Source: Roseiconus lacunae (lineage in GTDB: Bacteria; Planctomycetota; Planctomycetia; Pirellulales; Pirellulaceae). From it: a stretch of DNA of 64,000 bases. Location of the stretch: contig NZ_VSZO01000010.1 of the NCBI RefSeq assembly GCF_008312935.1, forward strand, positions 372,001-436,000, read 5' to 3'. Positions 27,516 to 37,007 of this stretch are shown piece by piece (position 1 is the stretch's first letter; every line of letters begins with the position of its first letter). The notes under the pieces were generated by a model. It ran no database searches and was not told where the DNA came from. It worked only from the letters and a program-made list of their open reading frames with translations. Made by a program: the position numbers and the translations under genes.

Positions 27516-29481
27516 ACTCTTCGGCATACGAGCGAACTTCCCGGCCATTAAGCACGTGCACCATCCGCAATTGCTGCACCTGCTCGTCGCTGAAAGAGTT
27601 CAGCGGGACATGGACGAGTGTTTTGCGATGGCGACGAGCCAATCGTCGCCATCCGCCACCGGGAGGAAGCGTGCTGAGCATCGCGATCTGACGACCTCGG
27701 CTGTGCAAACATGCCGCTGCGATCAAACGCTCTTCTAATGTTTCGGCATAGTCCAATCGCGGGTCCGTCCAGATTTCGGGGATCCAAACAGGCGGATAAA
27801 GAAACAGGGCGCCACCATAGCGAGCCAACCCGATCCCCGGGCCGACCATCTCCTCGCCAAAATTCGTGGCATAAAACGCCAGCGTCGATTCGTCTTTGTG
27901 CTCGGCAAACCACGTCGTCCGCCAAGGATAGTCACGAGGATCAGACGGCGAATCGAACAGCATCACACACGCATCGAGCGTCCCGCGGCTGGGCGGAATG
28001 ACTTTTACATAGATGTCCTTGTCATACCAATGACGCAATGTGTCTCGGATGTCGATGCCGTCCTTGACGCTCGTCGTAAACTTTTCGGTTCGCGCCAAAT
28101 CGTTCCCGATGATTGCCTTCGCCCGATCAAAAACGCGTGTGCGAAAGTTCTCGATCCGCTCGTCTTCGGGTGGGTAGCTGCACTGTGAATGCGGATTCCA
28201 CTGGTACTTCCATCGATGCTTTTCTGGATTCGAGGGATTACGCTTGAGTTCCAGCGTGCGCCAACTGAAGGGCGGACCGGGCAAACGGTTCACCATCGAG
28301 AGCACTTCGCCATCGGGCAAGCGGACCTGATCGATCCCCAAACGAACTTCGGAAATCGGTTCATCGGTTTGATCCGCCAACGGAAGCTCTGCGTAGGCAT
28401 ATTGATTGGCCAACTGAGCAACATGCAATGCGTATTGATCCCCCATGATCTGCTTGGCCGCGTTGACGATCGTGATCAAGTCGGGCGTCATCCGCCGCGA
28501 CATCAGCGAAAGGTTGCGGATGTACTGCAAACATTTCGAAAGATGCAACGGTGTGATGCGACGGGCAAATTGCTTCAATTCATCGCGATAGCTTTGGCGG
28601 GCTGCGATCAGCAGTTCCTTCACGCCGTCAATCTGAACATCTTCGTCGTTATCCAGTTCACGTCGCGCTCGTTCGTAGAGGCCCGTGATGTAGGGCAACT
28701 CGCCAAACAAAAACATCAACGTCCGTGGGTCGATCGAGTAACGTACCGGCGTCTGAACTTCGTCATGCTGTGGCCTCTCTGGCGAATCGGGCAATTCATT
28801 TCGTGACGCCGCGTCGCGCGAGAACCACTCCGTGTAGGCCTCCCGCACCCACGGCCAGTGCATCACGTTGGTCACGTACAAAATGCGTTCGAAACGTTCT
28901 TCGAGTTCTGCCAAACGCGATGCCATGTGCAAGATCCGGGCCCGCGTTTGACGGTCTGCCGGTCGTGGCAAACTTGGTAGCACCGCCGCCGCAAAGCGTT
29001 CTGCCGATACCTGGCGGACGGCAAAAGGGTCGGGCATCAGCGACGAAAACGGCTGGAACGGATCGGTTTCTAAATCCACATACGCTCGCGCGATGTGCTC
29101 CCCCATCGCGGCGCGGATGGCCATGATCACCGGTTGGCAAGGGTCGATCGGAACGTAGCTGGCCGGATCGTCATCGGGATCAATCGTCTCGTCGTCATCA
29201 GAGACGCTTGCTTCAGGATCGTAGGACTCGCCAAAGGAGGGGAACTTCGGTGAGGGGGTCTGAATGACAATCGATGGGTGCGGCAAGTCAAGAATTGCAG
29301 ACTCCACCGGCTCCTGAAACGAAGCAGGCAACGGGACTGCGACGCAATCGAAATCTTGCTCCAGCATCCATCGCCGTACCGTCTGGGAAAACTGTCCACT
29401 CCCATGGATCACAGGAAGCACGGCAATTCGATCCCCCAAGCGAAGTAAATCAGGGGGGCTAAATCTCGTTTTACCGGTCAT
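27499..29481 (-). CDS. Large hypothetical protein
   Basis: 660 residues, no signal peptide, mostly soluble and alpha-helical. The N-terminal 150 residues read like an alpha/beta domain (RIAVLPVIHGSGQFSQTVRR, FDCVAVPLPASFQEPVE, HPSIVIQTP, CQPVIMAIRAAMGEH), split by an acidic Asp/Glu-rich insert at about 92-107. The layout, with a named entity whose sum of properties is listed (VIMAIRAAMGEHIARAYVD), loosely recalls TraB/PrgY-type folds, but I cannot confirm that. The middle is helical with many Arg/Glu. The end contains LARRHRKTLVHVPLNSF. It is convergent and slightly overlapping with the sulfatase-DUF1080 gene. Function unknown. Confidence 0.75.
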   Translation of the reverse strand: MTGKTRFSPPDLLRLGDRIAVLPVIHGSGQFSQTVRRWMLEQDFDCVAVPLPASFQEPVESAILDLPHPSIVIQTPSPKFPSFGESYDPEASVSDDDETIDPDDDPASYVPIDPCQPVIMAIRAAMGEHIARAYVDLETDPFQPFSSLMPDPFAVRQVSAERFAAAVLPSLPRPADRQTRARILHMASRLAELEERFERILYVTNVMHWPWVREAYTEWFSRDAASRNELPDSPERPQHDEVQTPVRYSIDPRTLMFLFGELPYITGLYERARRELDNDEDVQIDGVKELLIAARQSYRDELKQFARRITPLHLSKCLQYIRNLSLMSRRMTPDLITIVNAAKQIMGDQYALHVAQLANQYAYAELPLADQTDEPISEVRLGIDQVRLPDGEVLSMVNRLPGPPFSWRTLELKRNPSNPEKHRWKYQWNPHSQCSYPPEDERIENFRTRVFDRAKAIIGNDLARTEKFTTSVKDGIDIRDTLRHWYDKDIYVKVIPPSRGTLDACVMLFDSPSDPRDYPWRTTWFAEHKDESTLAFYATNFGEEMVGPGIGLARYGGALFLYPPVWIPEIWTDPRLDYAETLEERLIAAACLHSRGRQIAMLSTLPPGGGWRRLARRHRKTLVHVPLNSFSDEQVQQLRMVHVLNGREVRSYAEEFIRRV

Positions 29482-29533
29482 TGGTGGTTTATTTGGCCTT
29501 GCAGATACCTTTGGGGCGACATAAGATCACAGC

Positions 29534-29683
29534 ACCTGAGAGAATTTATCTTTTCGTCGCTTCATCTAGCACGGATTCGTGTCGCGACACCCACTCGAAG
29601 GTTTATCGGACTTGCGATTGCTTGTCAGTCTAACAGTTATTTTTGAAACGCAGGTGTTTATTCCCACCTGCGTTTCTTTTTTG
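29534..29683 (+). ncRNA. Possible small RNA ending at the orphan terminator
   Basis: Speculative. The terminator at 29645-29682 needs a transcript. A weak promoter-like pair, TTGCAG (29499-29504), 17-nt spacer and TAAGAT (29522-29527), would start an RNA near 29534 and give about 150 nt. It would be divergent from the adjacent hypothetical gene. No open frame in it looks coding and I could not match it to a known RNA family. Confidence 0.3.
29645..29682 (+). terminator. Strong intrinsic terminator with no gene upstream on its strand
   Basis: A perfect 12-bp stem, GAAACGCAGGTG (29645-29656) with CACCTGCGTTTC (29665-29676), an 8-nt loop, followed by TTTTTT (29677-29682) on the plus strand only. 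On the minus strand no T-run follows. No plus-strand gene ends before it, since 27499-29481 is on the minus strand. Confidence 0.85.
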
Positions 29684-30312
29684 CGCCGATGTCAACACCT
29701 TTTGCTTCCCCGTCTGCTTTGAAGTCCAAATCATCGCGGCCTTGATCGTATAAACCACGACAGCCAAAGCCTGTGAACGTGGCCACCTCAACGGCCGGCT
29801 AATCCGTTTTGGGGGAACGCAAGTGGTTGTTCCCATCACCCCGTAATCGAACGTTCTGTTATCGCCGGAACCCATCGCGGAAATCGCTGACGGTTCGTCG
29901 ATTTAATTAGAAGTGCGACGCCCCCCAGTGCTTCGTCTGGTCCGAATGTTCGAGTTCGGCTACCTGAGAACAAAGACGCCCGGGTTAGGCTCGACGGTCG
30001 CCGAATCAGCTCCGGAAAACGTCAACGCCAGTCGACACCAACTGGGGTCGAAGTCGTAGCCAACTTGGACGATTGTGCTTATCTTATGTCCCTGCGCGGA
30101 TCCCCACCGCACAAATTCCCCATCACTCATCGATTCCCTGCACCGGACGCAGGATCAGCCATACGAAATTGTTGGTCTGAAACCCAATTGCGAAGTGTTT
30201 GTTTTAGTGCTTGCGGCAAATTGGGAAGGCGGTCATACCAACATCGTCAGCGGGCTTTCCGCGATGGTGATACCCAAGGTTCTCCCAAGACTTTCCCCAC
30301 GAGGTGACTGTT
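29684..30312. other. Intergenic region upstream of the ammonium transporter
   Basis: About 630 bp. No gene recognised. I looked for sigma-54 elements (GG-N10-GC type) and a PII-linked leader and saw nothing convincing. The ribosome site GAGGTG at 30301-30306 belongs to the transporter. Confidence 0.4.
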
Positions 30313-31863
30313 GTGAAGCACTGGAAATGTCAACGCACGGCGATGTGGTTGGCGACGTTACTGTTGACGTTGTCAATTTTCGGCGGCGTCACTTCCGTCG
30401 CGGCCCAAGAATCGGCTGCGAACCCTGCCACTGAAACCGCCCAATCCGCTTCGACCGAGGGCGCATCGAATTCAGACGCCTCAACAGAGGACACCGCGTC
30501 GGATGCGATCGTCGACGAGGCGGGCGCCGAGCCGGCTGGCCTGACCGACGCCGAGATCGCCGACTCCTCTTTGGGTGCTCACAACGCTTGGATGCTGCTT
30601 TGCTGTGCGTTGGTGCTGTTCATGACCGCACCGGGCCTGGCGATGTTTTACGGTGGATTGGTTCGCCGCAAGAACGTTCTCAGCGTGATGATGCAGTGTG
30701 TTTTCTTGATGGGATTGATGACCGTCATCTGGGCACTCTACGGTTACTCGCTCGCCTTCGGGCCGACCGAACCGGGTAGCTGGATCGGTAACGCCGACTA
30801 CTTGTTCATGAACGGCGTTGCCCGCCAATGGGACGAAACGCTAAATGCCCCCGTCACACCGATGGCTGGCAGCATGCCACGACTGACACACATGCTGTTT
30901 CAAGGCATGTTTTTCATCATCACCCCGGCGTTGATCTGCGGTGCGTTTGCCGAACGGATGAAGTTCAGTGCGATGGTCGTGTATTCGATCCTTTGGGGGA
31001 CGTTTATTTATTGTCCGCTGTGTCACTGGGTGTGGGCCGAAGGTCCGCTGTCTTACTTTGCCGGTGAAAAGGCGCTCTTCGGTGGGATGGCAGGCGCATT
31101 GGACTTTGCCGGCGGTACCGTGGTTCATATATCCAGTGGTGTGTCGGCACTGGTCGCCGCGATTCTGGTTGGCCCTCGCATGGGTTTCCCCAATGAACCG
31201 ATGCAACCTCACAACCTGACCTACACGGCGCTCGGTGCGGCGATGCTATGGGTCGGATGGTTTGGCTTCAACGCTGGCAGCGAATTAGCGATCGACGGTT
31301 TGACCTCCAGCGCATTTGCCACCACGCACTTCTCAGCTGCGGCCGGTGCGGTCGCCTGGGCGATGACCGAATGGATCGTTCTCGGTAAACCGACCGTCCT
31401 CGGCGCCAGCTCGGGTGCCGTTGCGGGCTTGGTTTGCATCACGCCGGCGGCCGGCTTCGTCCAGCCGATGCCCGCGTTGATCATGGGTGCGATCGCCGGA
31501 GTCGTTTGCTATTGGGCCTGTAGTAAACTCAAGCACACGCTGAAATACGACGACGCCTTGGATGCGTTCGGCGTCCACGGTGTGGGCGGAACCGTCGGGG
31601 CAATCCTGACCGGAGTGTTTGCCACGCGCGTCGCCTGGGATGTCTCCGAGGGTCAGCTATTGGGCTTGATCGAATCGGGCAGCCCAACATTGCTAATCAA
31701 GCAAATCGTTGCGGTCCTGGTCACGCTGGTCTTTGCCGGAGTCGGCAGTTTTGTCTTGCTAAAGATGATCGACATCGTGATCGGGCTTCGCGTCCCTGCA
31801 GAAAACGAACAACGTGGCCTCGACATCACCGATCATGGTGAAGAAGGCTACATGTTTGCCTAA
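30313..31863 (+). CDS. amtB: Ammonium transporter (Amt family)
   Basis: 516 residues. A cleavable signal (MWLATLLLTLSIFGGV, then AAQES) is followed by a 55-residue acidic Ser/Ala/Glu linker and the 11-helix Amt channel. Visible hallmarks are APGLAMFYGGLVRRKNV, the first pore histidine in TVVHISSGVSALV, the second in FGVHGVGGTVGAI, and the cytoplasmic tail ending EEGYMFA. It conducts ammonium/ammonia across the membrane. The start is GTG 30313 because GAGGTG (30301-30306) sits six bases before it; the GTG at 30304 lies within that ribosome site. No glnK/PII gene is adjacent, which is unusual for Amt. Stops of this gene and the convergent MFS gene overlap. Confidence 0.95.
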   Translation: MKHWKCQRTAMWLATLLLTLSIFGGVTSVAAQESAANPATETAQSASTEGASNSDASTEDTASDAIVDEAGAEPAGLTDAEIADSSLGAHNAWMLLCCALVLFMTAPGLAMFYGGLVRRKNVLSVMMQCVFLMGLMTVIWALYGYSLAFGPTEPGSWIGNADYLFMNGVARQWDETLNAPVTPMAGSMPRLTHMLFQGMFFIITPALICGAFAERMKFSAMVVYSILWGTFIYCPLCHWVWAEGPLSYFAGEKALFGGMAGALDFAGGTVVHISSGVSALVAAILVGPRMGFPNEPMQPHNLTYTALGAAMLWVGWFGFNAGSELAIDGLTSSAFATTHFSAAAGAVAWAMTEWIVLGKPTVLGASSGAVAGLVCITPAAGFVQPMPALIMGAIAGVVCYWACSKLKHTLKYDDALDAFGVHGVGGTVGAILTGVFATRVAWDVSEGQLLGLIESGSPTLLIKQIVAVLVTLVFAGVGSFVLLKMIDIVIGLRVPAENEQRGLDITDHGEEGYMFA

Positions 31864-33197
31864 CGACGCGTTTTTTCGGTCACTCGAAACGCCATAGAGA
31901 TCGCGGCGGTGCACAGCAATGTGGCCGCCGCGATTTTTTGTGCACCTCCCACGCCCACGCTCGGCAACTCTGCGACCAGCCCCCACAACAACGATCCGGA
32001 CGACATCGACAAAGCTAACGACGTGAGATAGCAACTCATCCCTCGTGCTCGCATTCGTCCGGGAAGAATTGTCTGTGCGGCGGTGTTAAGTGTCGTCAGC
32101 GTCATCATCCAGCCGAATCCCATGATCAACATGCCGACGACCGCTGCCCAACGTTCGTTGATCGCCCCCATCATCCCCAAACCGATCGCCATCATCACCA
32201 TCGCGATCGAAACGGTCCGGTTGTTTCCAACGCGGTGATGCAACCGATGTAAATAGCGAGCCGCCACAACCGCCCCGGCACCAAAACAGGTGACCAACAA
32301 TCCAAAACCGTCAGCTCCCCATTGAAGTCGCTCGCGGGCTACTAACGGCAATAGTCCCCACAACGCACTTGCCGGCCCGACGAACAACATCACACGGAAA
32401 ATGACGTGCCGCATCTCTGCCGTCCGATAGACATAGCGCAACCCTTGATAAAGGGATATTCGAAACGACAGTCCGCGACTTGATTCACTGCGGTCACGCT
32501 GCCACAGAAGCAGTACGATGATTACCCCCGCAAACGAAAACGCGTTGACCGAAAACGCAATCCATGCCCCGGTGATCGCGACCAGAGCCCCGGCGAGCGC
32601 TGGCCCGACCGCCCGGGCCAGGTTGAAGTTCAAACTGCCCAGTGCGATCGCCCGGGACAACTGCTTGCGTTCGACCAACTCGGGGATGGACGCCTGCCAA
32701 GTGGGAACATGCAGCGTCAGACCGATACCGATCAGAAACGTTAGCCCGAGCAAGATCCAACTGGTCACCAACCCCGTCGCCGACAAAATCGCCAGCGTCC
32801 CCGTCGACAGCAACAAGACGAATTGGGTGGCGAGCAGCAGTATTCGTCGATCGATTCGGTCTGCCAGAACGCCCGCGGGAATCGCCAGTAAAACAATTGG
32901 AGTCGCCATCGCTGTCCGCACTGCCGAAACCATCTGGGGCGATGCGTCAAGATCGGTCATCAACCAACCGGCGCCGATCTCGTGCATCCAGGTCCCCAAA
33001 TTGGACACCAATGACGCGATCCAGAATGACCGATAAACCGGTTGCTTCAGTGGCGCCCAGGGGGACGGATCATCCTCGACAACGACCTTCGCAGGTTCGA
33101 AGGGGTTTTCGTCGCGAGGCAGTTCGTTGCCCTGGAGGGCCAAACCGCCACCGCCGGACGTTGATCGATCGATAGGGTTGTCTGTGTTGTCCATCAC
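31860..33197 (-). CDS. MFS transporter (MFS_3 / enterobactin-exporter-like group)
   Basis: 445 residues. A 55-residue hydrophilic N-terminus precedes about 12 membrane helices. Early motifs are FWIASLVSNLGTWMHEIGAG and the cytoplasmic loop GVLADRIDRR; the middle has LNFNLARAVGPALAGAL, typical of the EntS-like MFS_3 transporters. These export small molecules by proton exchange; the substrate cannot be inferred. Convergent with amtB, sharing four bases at the stops. No biosynthetic cluster is nearby. Two consecutive ATGs at the start leave a one-codon ambiguity. Confidence 0.88.
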   Translation of the reverse strand: MMDNTDNPIDRSTSGGGGLALQGNELPRDENPFEPAKVVVEDDPSPWAPLKQPVYRSFWIASLVSNLGTWMHEIGAGWLMTDLDASPQMVSAVRTAMATPIVLLAIPAGVLADRIDRRILLLATQFVLLLSTGTLAILSATGLVTSWILLGLTFLIGIGLTLHVPTWQASIPELVERKQLSRAIALGSLNFNLARAVGPALAGALVAITGAWIAFSVNAFSFAGVIIVLLLWQRDRSESSRGLSFRISLYQGLRYVYRTAEMRHVIFRVMLFVGPASALWGLLPLVARERLQWGADGFGLLVTCFGAGAVVAARYLHRLHHRVGNNRTVSIAMVMMAIGLGMMGAINERWAAVVGMLIMGFGWMMTLTTLNTAAQTILPGRMRARGMSCYLTSLALSMSSGSLLWGLVAELPSVGVGGAQKIAAATLLCTAAISMAFRVTEKTRR

Positions 33198-33368
33198 CTA
33201 CACCTTCCACCAGTGACAACAACATGACCAGGGGGGAATCGCGTTTACGAGCCTTTCGGATTGCTGACGTCCCTTCCGAGACCATTGATCCGGCCGAAGG
33301 AACACTTCAGACTACCCCGCAGATCGCTCTCTCTTTCATCGAAGACCGTTTTACTACCAAGATCGAGC

Positions 33369-34034
33369 ATGATGCATTTTGATTGGATCGTTTTTGATTC
33401 CACCGGAACCCTGATGCACCCGGAGCCTGATGCCGCGGCCGTCTACCACCAGTTTGGGTCACGCCACGGCCTAGAATCGACGATCGAGGAAATCCGTCAG
33501 CGTCTCAAGCAAGCGATGACTCGCCACTTTCTTGGTGAAACGATCAACCATGCGACCGACGACGCGAACGAAGAGCAACGTTGGCGTCGCATCGTTGCCG
33601 ATACCCTTCCCGAAATCGCCGCCGGTGAATTTGAAAGCACATTTCGGGAATTGTGGGAATCTTTCGCCCGGCCTTCGTCTTGGCGACTTTTTGATGATGT
33701 CCTGCCGACGGTAAAGCGACTCAAAGACGGTGGCTACAAGATCGCGATCGCTTCAAATTTTGACGAACGCCTACCGCCATTGGTCGATGCGCTCGGCTTG
33801 GCACCCTTCGTCGACGAAATCTTGATCAGCAGCCGCGTTGGCTTTAGTAAACCAAACATCCGCTTCTATCATCTTGCCGCGAAACGCTTGGACGCGACAA
33901 ACACCCAACGTCTGCTGATGATCGGTGACACCTATGCCGGCGATGTCGAAGCGGCGCGGCAATCCGGCTGGCAAGCCAGACACTTGGTGCGTGATCGCGA
34001 CGATGCGATGATCGCATTGACTGCGGATCTGTAA
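33369..34034 (+). CDS. HAD-superfamily hydrolase
   Basis: 221 residues beginning at ATG 33369 (a second ATG follows immediately). HAD motifs: I, IVFDSTGTL (nucleophile Asp; the usual second Asp of DxD is Thr); II, IAIASNFDE; III, Lys in VGFSKPNIRFY; IV, MIGDTYAGDVEAA. The cap is helical (residues 20-90), so subfamily IA. With Thr at the acid/base position the activity may differ from a normal phosphatase; dehalogenases and phosphonatases also deviate there. Substrate unknown. It converges on tyrA with a hairpin between the stops. Confidence 0.88.
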   Translation: MMHFDWIVFDSTGTLMHPEPDAAAVYHQFGSRHGLESTIEEIRQRLKQAMTRHFLGETINHATDDANEEQRWRRIVADTLPEIAAGEFESTFRELWESFARPSSWRLFDDVLPTVKRLKDGGYKIAIASNFDERLPPLVDALGLAPFVDEILISSRVGFSKPNIRFYHLAAKRLDATNTQRLLMIGDTYAGDVEAARQSGWQARHLVRDRDDAMIALTADL

Positions 34035-34044
34035 CGGCGGCCCA

Positions 34045-34068
34045 GAGCAGCGAGCGCGTTCGCTGCTC
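34045..34068. terminator. Hairpin between convergent HAD and tyrA genes
   Basis: GAGCAGCGA (34045-34053) pairs perfectly with TCGCTGCTC (34060-34068) over a 6-nt loop, in the 32-bp gap between two convergent stops. No T-run follows, but the place and symmetry fit a bidirectional terminator. Confidence 0.55.
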
Positions 34069-34939
34069 AGCCTGACTCGGTTGACTGCTTACGCTCCTTG
34101 GCTCGCGCCAACCATCGATACATCACTTCGACGTTCTCATCGCTGAGCCGGGTCTTCACGAGCTTGAGTTCTTCGATGAAGCGATCAAGTTGCGAAAGAA
34201 TGGCCGGGCGATTGTGGTTACAAATCGCGGTCCACATTTCCGGATCACCGGCGGCAACCCGCGTCATGTCACGCCACCCGCTGCCAACGAGAGGCAAAGA
34301 GGGGTCGTCAGGAAACGTCGCGAGCAAAGACGAAATCAAATGCGGAACATGGCTGACAGCGGCGAGTCGTTCGTCGTGCTCCGCCGGTGACATCAGCACC
34401 AGACTGCCACCCGTTTGCCGCCAGAATTGCTTCGCGCGCGCGAGCATCGTCGCATCGGTTCGTTCGTTCGGTGTCAAAATCACGCACTTCCCATCAAACA
34501 AATCCGGCATCGCATTTTCGACGCCCGTTTTCTCCGATCCTGCGATCGGATGAGCCGCCACGAATTGCCGGAAAGCACGAGTCGACTTGGATTCGATCTC
34601 GTCAACAATCAATGCCTTGGTGCTGCCGACATCGGTGATCAACGTCTGGTCGTCAAGGACCTCGCATGCCTGTGCCGCCAAGGTGGCAATCTTATCTACT
34701 GGCGAGCAGATCACGACTACGTCAGCACCGCGACAAGCTTCGCCGATCGTGGTGTGCCCTTCGTCAATTGCCCCCGATCGCACCGCCGTTTGCGCCGTCG
34801 ATTCGCGACGGCTGTAGCCAACGACTTGTACGCCGCGTCGGCGCAAGGCATGACCGACGCTGCCGCCAAGTAATCCGACGCCGATAATTGCGACTCGGTT
34901 GAGCCATTCTGGTTTGGGGGGAAGGTCATCCATTGCCAA
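34067..34939 (-). CDS. tyrA: Prephenate dehydrogenase
   Basis: 290 residues. It oxidises and decarboxylates prephenate to 4-hydroxyphenylpyruvate for tyrosine synthesis. The Rossmann motif VAIIGVGLLGGSVGHAL is at 16-32, followed by VVVICSPVDKI, LITDVGSTKALIVDEI, the active-site region VAAHPIAGSEKTGVENA and the helical C-terminal domain (SHVPHLISSLLA, GSGWRDMTRVAAGDPEMW). No ACT or chorismate mutase domain, so monofunctional. The ATG two codons in is an alternative start. No other aromatic amino-acid gene is adjacent. Confidence 0.94.
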   Translation of the reverse strand: MAMDDLPPKPEWLNRVAIIGVGLLGGSVGHALRRRGVQVVGYSRRESTAQTAVRSGAIDEGHTTIGEACRGADVVVICSPVDKIATLAAQACEVLDDQTLITDVGSTKALIVDEIESKSTRAFRQFVAAHPIAGSEKTGVENAMPDLFDGKCVILTPNERTDATMLARAKQFWRQTGGSLVLMSPAEHDERLAAVSHVPHLISSLLATFPDDPSLPLVGSGWRDMTRVAAGDPEMWTAICNHNRPAILSQLDRFIEELKLVKTRLSDENVEVMYRWLARAKERKQSTESG

Positions 34940-35143
34940 AGTTTAACACCGAGCACTACCGACCGCCCAGCCGACTAAACGGCGAGTCGTTGGCCGGCGT
35001 AAGTGACAAAATTGCTGATCATCTCCGAGCAGATTCCCTTGCAATCATTCGAATTCCCCAGAAATGTTTGCAAGGCTTCCCCCCCAACGGATAACCTGTT
35101 TGATTCGCTTCCTCGACTCACTTCCTTTCACCAGGACACTGCG

Positions 35144-36988
35144 ATGGCCCGCCGGTATTCGCTATTCGCCGCCACACCGCTGATCGTTTCTGCTGTCATG
35201 TTTTTCGCAGTGGCAGCCAACGCGTTCCTTGGCCCGATGGATTTGTTGGCGCAGCAACCGCAGGCGAAACAGAATGATCAGCAATCCCCGAACACCGAAA
35301 TAGCCCCTGGGTCTGAGTCTGCATCGGCACCTGCCGCGTCTTCAAAGGCAAACGCATCGGAAGCGACGCCCACAGATGCGGCCTCGGAAAACTCATCGGC
35401 TCCGCAACCGACAACCGAGAAACAGAAATCGAATGAACCGCCAGCCGAAGAACCTACTCCCGCACAAGCGTTCAAATCAGTCCTCGACGAACTTGAGAAA
35501 GAGATTCTCGATCTCGAGCAAAAGACAAAGTACGGAATGCAGCCGATTGAACTCTATGCCACCGAACTGACCGAAGAATACAACTCGATCGCCGCATTAC
35601 TCGCCGATAAACGGATCGAGAATTACCCCAAACTCACAGCGACCGACCAACATTCCTTCGATCGCCTCAATCGGATTTCGATGAAACTCTGGTACCTCGA
35701 GTTCATCGGGTCACAGCTTTTTAACGACACAGACTCCACCCGGCAAATCTCCCGGCGTGCCAACGGATTGATCAAGGATCATTCCGAAGCGATGCGAGAT
35801 CCCGTGCTTTCGAAACGATTTCGCGATCTTTCGCAACGTGCAATGCAGTTGAACCATCGACGTTATCTCAGTCGCTATAGAAACGTCTTTCACTTCATGC
35901 GACAACCGAGCCAGGAAGACAACGACGACGCGCCACCGGCGGCCGAATACTCCATTGAATCACTACGTCTACCGCTCAGCCGCCTCCTTCGATTGACGTT
36001 CGATGGCGAGACGATTGCCCTCGATCGAAACCATTGGGAAACCTCCTTCGGTGGCACCACCTTGAAAGAGATTGACGAATCGATCATGGCCGAGCTTGCC
36101 GCTCGCGATATCGAGTTTGATAGCGAAGACCGAACGTTTGACTATCAAAAACGGCAGCTTCTCTCCCATCCTCCTCAAGCATTGTTATTTCTAAATTTCC
36201 AACATTTTGCGACCCGTGATGATCGTTCACCACGGCTGTCATCGCTGATGCGAACACCGCTGAGATCAATCAGTTTTCAATCCGACCAATTAAACGCATC
36301 GTTCGTCGATTCCCCTACGGAATTTCAACTCTTCGTCCGTGAGACGAACTCCGGTCGAAAGCAAATCTTGCAGTTCGAATACAAGGAGGAAGGAACGTTG
36401 ATGATTCGCATCATCGGCGATCGCAATTTCCAACTTGAACAGTCGGCCGATGGACGGATGCGTTGGATTGACATCGGCGATGACACCAATGTTTACGAAG
36501 CGGATTCGTTTGCAAAGCTCTACGCCGAACACCCCGATGCGGTGGAATCACGCCTACTCCCCTATCTTGATCGTTTTGGAATCCTGCCGCCTTTGACGCG
36601 TTTCGATTCGCTGGTCACGTCACGCGTCATTGAAATGTTGAAAATTGACATCGAAAAAGCGCAATCTGATGTTCGGCAATTGATCGAGCAGATGGAAAGC
36701 GGTAGCTTTTCACAACGGCAAGCCGCCTATCGCCAGCTGACGCACAATATCGAACGCTACGCGATCGTGCTTGACCAGTTGCCCGAACGCCAGGTGTCCT
36801 CGCCCGAATTGGCCACCCGCTTGGACGAAGCACGAAAAAAGTATCAGTCCCAATACCGCGAAGTTGATGGATTGATCCTGCGTTCCAATTGGCTGACCGA
36901 CCGTAATTACCTCGGCAAACTTATCGAGCAAGTCAGCGACGCCAACAAGCCGTTCATTCGCCAACAACTCGACAAGCTTGCCCCTTGA
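35144..36988 (+). CDS. Secreted hypothetical protein with coiled-coil regions
   Basis: 614 residues. Signal peptide from the ATG at 35144 (LFAATPLIVSAVMFFAVAA, with cleavage near NAF or LLAQQ), then about 75 residues of low-complexity Gln/Ser/Ala/Pro/Glu. Helical segments follow (FKSVLDELEKEILDLEQKT; IDIEKAQSDVRQLIEQMESG), with a central beta-rich section in between. The C-terminal 120 residues are helical with EARKKYQSQYREVDGLILRS. Not recognised. It is followed 19 bp later by the DUF885 gene and probably shares its transcript. Confidence 0.7.
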   Translation: MARRYSLFAATPLIVSAVMFFAVAANAFLGPMDLLAQQPQAKQNDQQSPNTEIAPGSESASAPAASSKANASEATPTDAASENSSAPQPTTEKQKSNEPPAEEPTPAQAFKSVLDELEKEILDLEQKTKYGMQPIELYATELTEEYNSIAALLADKRIENYPKLTATDQHSFDRLNRISMKLWYLEFIGSQLFNDTDSTRQISRRANGLIKDHSEAMRDPVLSKRFRDLSQRAMQLNHRRYLSRYRNVFHFMRQPSQEDNDDAPPAAEYSIESLRLPLSRLLRLTFDGETIALDRNHWETSFGGTTLKEIDESIMAELAARDIEFDSEDRTFDYQKRQLLSHPPQALLFLNFQHFATRDDRSPRLSSLMRTPLRSISFQSDQLNASFVDSPTEFQLFVRETNSGRKQILQFEYKEEGTLMIRIIGDRNFQLEQSADGRMRWIDIGDDTNVYEADSFAKLYAEHPDAVESRLLPYLDRFGILPPLTRFDSLVTSRVIEMLKIDIEKAQSDVRQLIEQMESGSFSQRQAAYRQLTHNIERYAIVLDQLPERQVSSPELATRLDEARKKYQSQYREVDGLILRSNWLTDRNYLGKLIEQVSDANKPFIRQQLDKLAP

Positions 36989-37007
36989 TCTATCACGAGT
37001 GTTTACG

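Noticed and set aside
29630-29875. Minus-strand frame of 81 codons covering the orphan terminator
   Set aside because: Its 3' end would be formed by the terminator stem and the composition is not protein-like.
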